From Actinomycetota bacterium (GTDB taxonomy: Bacteria; Actinomycetota; Thermoleophilia; Gaiellales; Gaiellaceae): a stretch of DNA of 5,121 nt. This document shows, in pieces, positions 1-3,767 of this stretch (positions are counted from its first letter, which is position 1; each line of letters opens with the position of its first letter). Made by a program: the position numbers and the translations under genes. Location: positions 1 through 5,121 of the forward strand of contig VAXK01000138.1 in NCBI GenBank assembly GCA_005885565.1. Reading direction: 5' to 3'. The notes beneath the pieces are model-generated. The model saw only the letters and a list, made by a program, of their open reading frames with translations, was not told the DNA's origin and made no database searches.

Positions 1-252
1 CAGGCGAGCCACGAGGTCCTCGCGGCCGCCGCCGAGGAGGCGCGCGCGAACCCGCCGCAGCCGCCCGAGCTGTCCGGCCGGGCGGACGAGATGCTGCTGA
101 ACGGCGCGTATCTCGTCCGCCGCGACGACGGGCGCCTGGCGGAGGCGGTGGCGGAGCTCGAGTCGCGCTTCGGCCCCCGTGGCGTCACGTACGAGCTCAC
201 GGGGCCGTGGCCGCCGTACAACTTCGTGCCGCCCGAGGTCGTCGGGACGTGA
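1..252 (+). CDS. gvpL: GvpF/GvpL family gas vesicle protein, C-terminal part (5' end outside window)
   Basis: This is the last 83 codons of a gas-vesicle GvpF/GvpL protein, open from base 1 in frame 1 to the TGA at 250-252. GvpF/L proteins are cytoplasmic accessory and minor structural factors that bind GvpA and help nucleate vesicle assembly. The sequence shows the C-terminal signature of the family: LNGAYLV at visible residues 33-39, a charged helix, then TGPWPPYNF at residues 67-75. The same two blocks recur in the complete paralogue at 434-1087, which confirms the family. The N-terminal domain and start codon lie upstream of the window. Its stop overlaps the GTG of the next gene by four bases (GTGA, 249-252), so the two are probably translationally coupled. 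F and L cannot be told apart from this fragment. The symbol gvpL is chosen because it directly precedes a gvpS-like gene, as in Streptomyces clusters. Confidence 0.9.
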   Translation, partial: QASHEVLAAAAEEARANPPQPPELSGRADEMLLNGAYLVRRDDGRLAEAVAELESRFGPRGVTYELTGPWPPYNFVPPEVVGT

Positions 253-437
253 CCTCGGTCCCCGAGCGTCCGCTCGAGCAGCAGATCACGCTGCTCGAGC
301 TCATCGACCGCGTCCTCAACAAGGGGGTCGTCCTCACCGGCGACGTCACGCTCTCGGTCGCGGACGTCGACCTCGTGTACGTCGGATTGCGCGTGCTCCT
401 CGCGTCGGTCGGGACGCTGGAGCGGCTGGGCGAGTGA
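249..437 (+). CDS. gvpS: Small GvpA-superfamily gas vesicle protein (GvpS/GvpJ/GvpM type)
   Basis: A 62-aa protein of the GvpA/GvpJ/GvpM superfamily. The helix-strand-strand-helix pattern is visible: helix LLELIDRVLNKG at residues 15-26, strands around VVLTGDVTLSVADVDLVYVG (27-46), then helix LRVLLASVGTLERL (47-60). The DRxLxKGxV and SVxxVDLVYxxLRVLLxSV blocks are typical of the family. The motif TGDVTLSVADVDLVY, without the Trp found in the GvpA DAW segment, points to a minor S/J/M-type protein rather than the main shell protein. The minor proteins of this family are thought to act in nucleation or at the vesicle tips. I chose the GTG at 249 because it overlaps the upstream TGA and because the homologous region begins there; an in-frame start at 207 would read into the previous gene. 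The exact letter is uncertain: S is favoured by the L-S-K order. Confidence 0.9.
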   Translation: MTSVPERPLEQQITLLELIDRVLNKGVVLTGDVTLSVADVDLVYVGLRVLLASVGTLERLGE

Positions 438-1087
438 TCTACCTGTACGCAATCGCGGAGGAGCTCACCGGGCTGCCCGACGTGCGCGGGGTGGACGGCG
501 CGCCGCTCGGCCGGCGAAGCGTCGAGGGCCTCGACCTCGTGGTGAGCGAGCACGACGGAGCGGAGGTCGCCGCGTCGGAGGAGGCCGTGCTCGCCCACGC
601 GCGCGTCGTCGAGGGGCTGGTCGAGCGGGCCGACGCGCTCCTCCCGGCGCGCTTCGGGCGCGGCTTTCGCGACGAGGCCGCCCTACGCGATGCGATCGAG
701 GGCCGCGCCGCGAGCCTCCGCGACGCGCTGGCGCAGGTGCGCGGCTGTGTCGAGATCGGCGTCCGCGTCCTGGCGGCGGAGCCTGCGCCGCCGCCGGCCA
801 CCGAGTCGGGCCGGGCCTACATGGAGGCGCGCCTGGCGCGAAGCGAGGAGACCGAGCGGCTCGCCCGTGAGCTCCACGAGCCGCTCGCGGCCCTGGCGCG
901 GGCGGCGACCCGAACCGTCGGCGCGACGCCCCGGCTCCTCCTGAGCGGCGCGTACCTCGTCGAGCCCGGGGCGCTCGAGGCCTTCCGCCGCCGGGTCGAT
1001 GAGCTGGAGGCCGAGCACTCGGAGCTGACCTTCGTGTCCACCGGCCCGTGGCCCCCGTACAGCTTCGCCCCCGGCGGCGAGACGTGA
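434..1087 (+). CDS. gvpF: GvpF/GvpL family gas vesicle protein, complete second copy
   Basis: A 217-aa GvpF/GvpL protein, close to the usual family size of roughly 200-280 aa. It starts with the typical MIYLYAIAEEL strand. The N-terminal domain contains HARVVEGL (residues 55-62) and LLPARFG (69-75), the conserved PxRFG block. A long charged helix follows (about 130-160), and the protein ends with LSGAYLV (170-176) and TGPWPPYSF (203-211). The family binds GvpA and supports the early steps of vesicle assembly in the cytoplasm. The GTG at 434 is chosen because it overlaps the previous TGA (GTGA, 434-437) and gives the expected first residues; the frame is open upstream to 179 but there reads as shadow sequence of the neighbouring genes. 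The fragment at 1-252 is a paralogue, so this operon has at least two F/L genes flanking the small gvpS-like gene. Whether it is F or L by orthology is not decidable here. Confidence 0.93.
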   Translation: MIYLYAIAEELTGLPDVRGVDGAPLGRRSVEGLDLVVSEHDGAEVAASEEAVLAHARVVEGLVERADALLPARFGRGFRDEAALRDAIEGRAASLRDALAQVRGCVEIGVRVLAAEPAPPPATESGRAYMEARLARSEETERLARELHEPLAALARAATRTVGATPRLLLSGAYLVEPGALEAFRRRVDELEAEHSELTFVSTGPWPPYSFAPGGET

Positions 1088-1434
1088 GCGACGAGCTCGA
1101 CCGGATCCTCGGCGGCTCCGGCGACCTCGACGCCGTCGCGGGCGAGCTCGACCGGCTCCAGGGCGCATTCCCGCGGCGGGTGAACGCGGATCCCGAGAAG
1201 GTCGAGAAGGGCCTCGCGCAGCTCGTGCTGACCCTCGTCGAGCTGCTCCGCCAGCTGATGGAGCGGCAGGCGCTGCGCCGCATGGAGCAGGGCAACCTGA
1301 CGGACGAGCAGGTCGAGCGGCTCGGCCAGACCTTCATGAAGCTCGAGCGGCGCATGGAGGAGTTGAAGGCCGAGTTCGAGCTGGAGGACAGCGACCTGAA
1401 CCTGAACCTCGGGCCGCTCGGCGACCTGCTCTGA
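1084..1434 (+). CDS. gvpK: Gas vesicle protein GvpK
   Basis: A 116-aa GvpK. Family hallmarks are clear: RRVNADPEKVEKGLAQLVL (residues 31-49), the helix LTLVELLRQLMERQALRRME (49-68), GNLTDEQVERLGQTFMKLE (70-88), and the C-terminal DLNLNLGPLGDLL (104-116). GvpK is a conserved accessory protein present in nearly all gas-vesicle operons, and it is needed for proper vesicle formation in organisms where it has been tested. Its biochemical role is unsettled. The start is the GTG at 1084, overlapping the TGA of the preceding F/L gene (GTGA, 1084-1087). An in-frame start at 1048 would add 12 residues of shadow sequence. It is the last core gvp gene here; the following genes are separated by a 69-base gap and are not recognised gvp families. 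Confidence 0.96.
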   Translation: MSDELDRILGGSGDLDAVAGELDRLQGAFPRRVNADPEKVEKGLAQLVLTLVELLRQLMERQALRRMEQGNLTDEQVERLGQTFMKLERRMEELKAEFELEDSDLNLNLGPLGDLL

Positions 1435-1503
1435 CGTCCGGAGGACTAAGAACACGCCGGCCGGGAAAGCGCTAGGGGTCGACAACCACGGAGGGATGGG
1501 GTT
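1435..1503 (+). other. Intergenic gap between gvpK and the accessory trio
   Basis: A 69-base non-coding gap. It contains a strong Shine-Dalgarno-like GGAGGA (1440-1445) with no ATG, GTG or TTG at a usable distance, and a second one at 1490-1495 that serves the gene at 1504. I see no strong stem-loop that would end transcription after gvpK, so read-through from the gvp genes is the simplest reading. No convincing -35/-10 pair was found; the sequence around TAGGGG (about 1473) is only a weak -10 resemblance. Confidence 0.5.
1490..1495 (+). promoter_or_regulatory. Ribosome binding site for the 86-aa protein gene
   Basis: GGAGGG lies 8 bases upstream of the ATG at 1504. It is the first free-standing Shine-Dalgarno in the window, unlike the GTGA-overlapped starts of the gvp genes. 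It fixes the start of the following gene. Confidence 0.8.
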
Positions 1504-1764
1504 ATGGCATCGCTGAAAGACGTCGAGCAGCTCGCCGACGACCTGGACGGGCTGGTGAAACGGCTCCGCTCGGAGCTTCAGGACGGCAAGGTCGACTTCG
1601 AGCGGCTGATCGAGATCGCTGACGAGATCAGCGAGCACGCCGACGCCGCCGCCGGCACGTTCGCGACGGTGAACGAGACGCTGATGAGCCGGATCGAGGA
1701 ACTGACCGGCCGGTCGAGCGGCAGCGGCAGCGAGTCGCGCGCGAAGGCCGGCGCGAAGTCCTAG
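1504..1764 (+). CDS. Small acidic helical protein, function unknown, gas-vesicle-cluster associated
   Basis: An 86-aa protein of unknown function. Residues 1-68 are acidic and should be almost entirely helical, with heptad-like Leu/Ile/Val spacing: KDVEQLADDLDGLVKRLRSE (5-24), then a break at DGKVD (27-31), then FERLIEIADEISEHADAAAG (32-51) and TVNETLMSRIEELTG (55-69). This suggests a helical hairpin or a coiled-coil dimer. The tail (70-86) is short, Ser/Gly-rich and basic (SSGSGSESRAKAGAKS) and looks disordered. There is no signal peptide or membrane segment. The start is the ATG 8 bases after GGAGGG. It follows gvpK on the same strand and precedes two more small genes at short spacing, so an accessory role in gas-vesicle formation is a reasonable guess from position only. 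A faint resemblance in length and helix pattern to the exonuclease VII small subunit was considered, but it is too weak to name. Confidence 0.85.
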   Translation: MASLKDVEQLADDLDGLVKRLRSELQDGKVDFERLIEIADEISEHADAAAGTFATVNETLMSRIEELTGRSSGSGSESRAKAGAKS

Positions 1765-1765
1765 C

Positions 1766-1773
1766 GGAAGGGG
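1766..1773 (+). promoter_or_regulatory. Ribosome binding site for the 125-aa protein gene
   Basis: GGAAGGGG ends 6 bases before the ATG at 1780. This spacing favours that ATG over the in-frame TTG at 1774, which directly abuts the purine run. Confidence 0.7.
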
Positions 1774-1779
1774 TTGGAC

Positions 1780-2157
1780 ATGGCTGAGAACGACACGAAC
1801 GAGGTCGAGGAGACGACGGAGAGCGGCGGTTCCGGCGCCCGCACGGCCGTGAAGGCCGCGGCCGCCGCGGCGGTGACCGGCGCGGCCGCGATGGCGGCGC
1901 GGAAGGCGTTCTCGCACTCGAACGGCGAGGCGTCGAACGGCGACCGCTCGCCGGCGAAGGGCAAGGGCGGGTCGAGCACGCTGCTGACGTCGATCGCCTC
2001 CGGCGGCTGGGACGCCGCGCGCGACGCGGTGCTTCCGCTTGCCGAGGACGCCGCCGGAGCAGCCGGAACCTGGCTGGCGAAGAACGGGCCGGAGATCGTG
2101 CGCGACAAGATCGTGCCCCGGTTCATCACGTCCTTCAACGAAGCGAAGGGGGACTGA
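1780..2157 (+). CDS. Alanine-rich small protein, function unknown, gas-vesicle-cluster associated
   Basis: A 125-aa protein that I do not recognise. It has three parts. Residues 1-19 are acidic and polar (AENDTNEVEETTESGG). Residues 20-44 form a strongly Ala-rich helix with a run of six Ala (26-31), bounded by basic residues (R21, K25 and R41, K42), which could be a membrane- or protein-contacting helix. A polar Ser/Gly/Lys linker follows (45-66). Residues 67-125 look folded and helical, with SIASGGWDAARDAVLPLAED and a C-terminal block containing GPEIVRDKIVPRFITSF. The first part of the next protein has a similar Ala-rich helix flanked by lysines, so the two may be distant relatives or share a partner. 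The ATG at 1780 is chosen over a TTG at 1774 on ribosome-site spacing. The gene lies 15 bases after the 86-aa gene and 2 bases before the next, so it is in the same operon. The function is unknown. Confidence 0.83.
   Translation: MAENDTNEVEETTESGGSGARTAVKAAAAAAVTGAAAMAARKAFSHSNGEASNGDRSPAKGKGGSSTLLTSIASGGWDAARDAVLPLAEDAAGAAGTWLAKNGPEIVRDKIVPRFITSFNEAKGD
2146..2153 (+). promoter_or_regulatory. Ribosome binding site for the 142-aa protein gene
   Basis: AAGGGGGA lies within the last codons of the previous gene, 6 bases before the ATG at 2160. It supports that start and tight coupling to the upstream gene. Confidence 0.7.
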
Positions 2158-2159
2158 CC

Positions 2160-2588
2160 ATGGCGGCTGAAGACGAACTGGCGGAAGGCATGTCGACGCC
2201 GAAGAAGGTCGCGACCGGCGCTGCGGTGGGCCTCGCGACCGCCGCGGCGGTCGGAGTCGGCAAGAAGCTCCTCGGATCGAACGACGACTCGGACGGCGAC
2301 TCCGGTGGCTCGCAGCAGTCGACGGGCGGCGGGACGTCGTCGCGGTCGCGAAGCACTCGAAGCACCGGCTCGCGGTCGGGCACGAAGTCGAGGCCGGGCA
2401 CGAAGTCGAGGCCGGGCACGAAGTCGAGGTCGACCTCGACGACCCGGTCGAGCTCGTCCGGCCGCTCGGGCGGCGCCACGAAGACGAAGGAGCAGCTCTA
2501 CGCCCAGGCGAAGCGCCTGAAGATCGAGGGCCGCTCGAGCATGACCAAGGCGCAGCTCGAGCGCGCCGTCGCGCGGGCGAAGGGCTAA
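2160..2588 (+). CDS. Ala/Gly-helix protein with Ser/Arg-rich linker and C-terminal SAP/Rho-N-like motif
   Basis: A 142-aa protein in three parts. Residues 1-12 are acidic. Residues 13-38 form an Ala/Gly/Val segment, GAAVGLATAAAVGVG (20-34), flanked by lysine pairs (K15-K16 and K35-K36), hydrophobic enough to be a short membrane or packing helix. Residues 39-106 are low-complexity and should be disordered: first Asp/Gly/Ser, then strongly basic Ser/Arg/Thr with a hexapeptide repeat GTKSRP (74-90). Residues 107-142, with LYAQAKRLKIEGRSSMTKAQ (113-132) at their core, match the helix-extended-helix pattern of SAP and Rho N-terminal-like motifs (L..AK.L.I.GRS.M.K..L..A), small domains that usually bind DNA or RNA. 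The basic linker fits nucleic-acid or acidic-partner binding. It is the last gene before the terminator hairpins. Its link to gas vesicles is inferred from its position, and the nucleic-acid binding is inferred from the motif. Confidence 0.85.
   Translation: MAAEDELAEGMSTPKKVATGAAVGLATAAAVGVGKKLLGSNDDSDGDSGGSQQSTGGGTSSRSRSTRSTGSRSGTKSRPGTKSRPGTKSRSTSTTRSSSSGRSGGATKTKEQLYAQAKRLKIEGRSSMTKAQLERAVARAKG
2378..2429 (+). repeat. 18-nt in-frame tandem repeat (2.9 copies)
   Basis: The unit GGGCACGAAGTCGAGGCC is repeated exactly at 2378-2395 and 2396-2413, and for 16 of 18 bases at 2414-2429. It encodes GTKSRP repeats in the basic linker of the 142-aa protein. The identical copies point to recent slippage expansion, and the copy number may vary between strains. 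Confidence 0.93.
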
Positions 2589-2608
2589 GGCGCCGACTCG
2601 GCGGCGCC
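2589..2608 (+). terminator. Hairpin directly after the last accessory gene (first of two)
   Basis: A perfect 7-bp stem GGCGCCG (2589-2595) / CGGCGCC (2602-2608) with a 6-base loop, starting at the base after the TAA stop. There is no T-run, as is common for terminators in high-GC actinobacteria. It is read with the larger palindrome just downstream as a tandem terminator for the gvp and accessory genes. Confidence 0.6.
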
Positions 2609-2616
2609 GATCGTCA

Positions 2617-2642
2617 GGACGTGCGGGCTAGCCCGCACGTCC
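2617..2642 (+). terminator. Perfect 26-nt palindrome, probable transcription terminator (second of two)
   Basis: The left arm GGACGTGCGGGC (2617-2628), a central TA, and the right arm GCCCGCACGTCC (2631-2642) form a perfect 26-base palindrome. As RNA it gives an 11-bp, GC-rich stem with a CTAG loop. It lies 28 bases after the stop codon of the 142-aa gene and is followed by no real U-tract. Placement at the end of a gene block and before a new promoter favours a terminator. A symmetric protein-binding site is the alternative. Confidence 0.7.
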
Positions 2643-2705
2643 GTCTGAAACAACCGGTCGAACCGCTCGAACTCATTCCGACAACGAGCTCAAGCGGGCC
2701 GTTCA

Positions 2706-2739
2706 CGCCGGCGTCCGCGGACCCCGACGGACGCCGGCG
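2706..2739 (+). promoter_or_regulatory. 12-bp inverted repeat, possible operator (or terminator) before the epimerase gene
   Basis: CGCCGGCGTCCG (2706-2717) and CGGACGCCGGCG (2728-2739) are perfect reverse complements separated by 10 bases. The repeat ends one base before the TAGGCT box and covers the region where a -35 contact would lie, so it could be a repressor or activator site. It could equally be a third hairpin terminator for transcripts coming from upstream. The sequence alone does not decide this. Confidence 0.5.
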
Positions 2740-2740
2740 C

Positions 2741-2746
2741 TAGGCT
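2741..2746 (+). promoter_or_regulatory. Probable -10 box for a leaderless epimerase transcript
   Basis: TAGGCT matches the actinobacterial TANNNT -10 consensus and ends 7 bases before the ATG at 2754. Transcription would thus begin at or next to the A of the start codon. No Shine-Dalgarno is visible before that ATG, which agrees with a leaderless mRNA. No clear -35 hexamer is visible. Confidence 0.55.
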
Positions 2747-2753
2747 TGCCGCC

Positions 2754-3767
2754 ATGGCTGAGTCGCCGCGGCCGGGGAAGGCGCTCGTCACGGGCGGCGC
2801 CGGCTTCATCGGCTCGCATCTCTGCGAGCTCCTGCTTACGCGAGGCTGGGAGGTCTACGCTCTCGACGACCTGTCGACGGGCTCGATCGCGAACGTGGCG
2901 CCGCTGCGCGAGCGGCCGGACTTCCACCTCGTCGTCGACTCGGTGCTCTCGCCGGCGGTCGTCAACGAGCTCGTCTACAAGTGCGACGTCGTCTATCACC
3001 TCGCGGCCGCGGTCGGCGTGCGGCTGATCGTCGAGCAGCCCGTCCACACGCTGGTCACGAACGTCCAGGGCACCGAGACCGTGCTCGAGTTCTGCAACCG
3101 CTTCGGCAAGCGGGTGCTCGTCGCATCCACCTCGGAGGTCTACGGCGACCCGCGCGACGACGTGCCTTTCGTCGAGGACGCGCGCCGCGTCTACGGGCCG
3201 ACGACGCAGCGGCGCTGGGCCTACGCGGACTCGAAGGCGATGGACGAGTTCCTCGCGCTCGCCTACCACCAAGAGCGCGGGCTCGACTGCGTGATCGTCC
3301 GGCTCTTCAACACCGTCGGGCCGCGCCAGAGCGGCGAGTACGGGATGGTCGTCCCGCGCTTCGTGCAGGCCGCGCTCGCCGGGCGTCCGCTCGAGATCCA
3401 CGGCGACGGCACGCAGAGCCGCTGCTTCTGCCATATCTCGGACACGATCCGGGCGCTGACGGGCCTCGCCGAGAAGCCCTCGACGAACGGCGAGATCTAC
3501 AACGTCGGCTCGACCGAGAGCATCGGCATCCTGGACCTCGCCCACCGGGTGCTGGAGCGGACGGGATCGTCCTCCGAGCTCGTGTTCGTCCCCTATGACC
3601 AGGTCTACGGACAGGGGATCGAGGACATGCTCAACCGGAAGCCGTCGATCGACAAGGTCCGGCAGGAGATCGGTTGGCGGCCGGCCCTCGACCTCGACCG
3701 GATCCTGGCCGACGTCGTCGACTGGGCCCGCACGGCCCCGACCCCCGTCGAGCTCGCGGACGCCTGA
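2754..3767 (+). CDS. NAD-dependent nucleotide-sugar epimerase/dehydratase (extended SDR)
   Basis: A 337-aa extended short-chain dehydrogenase/reductase, the normal length for UDP-glucose 4-epimerase and UDP-glucuronate decarboxylase relatives. It should act in the cytoplasm on an NDP-sugar through a bound NAD 4-keto intermediate. The NAD-binding glycine motif is TGGAGFIG (residues 13-20), and the cofactor-ribose acidic pair is D38-D39 in LDDLSTG. The catalytic set is T126 in STSEVYG (125-131), Y157 and K161 in YADSK. The substrate-domain motifs RLFNTVGPR (183-191) and HGDGTQSRCFCH (216-227) are present, and GWRP near residue 307 closes the fold. No key residue is missing. The exact substrate (UDP-Glc/Gal, UDP-GlcA, or another sugar) cannot be set from sequence alone. 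The ATG at 2754 follows a TANNNT box at leaderless spacing. It is the first gene of a new unit with a phosphotransferase and a glycosyltransferase, which points to surface polysaccharide or glycoconjugate synthesis. Confidence 0.95.
   Translation: MAESPRPGKALVTGGAGFIGSHLCELLLTRGWEVYALDDLSTGSIANVAPLRERPDFHLVVDSVLSPAVVNELVYKCDVVYHLAAAVGVRLIVEQPVHTLVTNVQGTETVLEFCNRFGKRVLVASTSEVYGDPRDDVPFVEDARRVYGPTTQRRWAYADSKAMDEFLALAYHQERGLDCVIVRLFNTVGPRQSGEYGMVVPRFVQAALAGRPLEIHGDGTQSRCFCHISDTIRALTGLAEKPSTNGEIYNVGSTESIGILDLAHRVLERTGSSSELVFVPYDQVYGQGIEDMLNRKPSIDKVRQEIGWRPALDLDRILADVVDWARTAPTPVELADA

Larger units (their letters stand above)
2643..2753 (+). promoter_or_regulatory. Regulatory gap upstream of the epimerase gene
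   Basis: A 111-base non-coding stretch between the tandem hairpins and the epimerase start. Its first part (about 2643-2680) is less GC-rich than its surroundings and holds 9-base near-repeats AACCGGTCG (2652-2660) and AACCGCTCG (2661-2669), followed by a weaker third copy. Its second part holds the 12-bp inverted repeat and the -10 box listed separately. No coding frame was found in it. Confidence 0.6.

Noticed and set aside
207..248. Upstream start for the GvpS-like protein
   Set aside because: It would overlap the coding end of the previous gene by over 40 bases. GTG at 249 gives the GTGA overlap seen at the other junctions.
179..433. Longer N-terminus for the second GvpF/L protein (start at 179)
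   Set aside because: The extra 85 residues are Arg/Ala-rich shadow of the two upstream genes, and the family N-terminus MIYLYAIAEE begins exactly at GTG 434.
1504..1764. Exonuclease VII small subunit (XseB) for the 86-aa protein
   Set aside because: Size and two-helix pattern are similar, but the conserved XseB signature residues are not evident and the context is gas-vesicle genes.
1774..1779. TTG start at 1774 for the 125-aa protein
   Set aside because: It directly abuts the ribosome binding purines; the ATG at 1780 has the proper 6-base spacing.
817..1917. Minus-strand open frame of 366 codons across gvpF, gvpK and the 86-aa gene
   Set aside because: It crosses three + strand genes and their gaps. 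The stop-free stretch is explained by high GC content.
2378..2429. CRISPR-like array
   Set aside because: The units are contiguous with no spacers, lie in frame inside a coding linker, and encode a peptide repeat.
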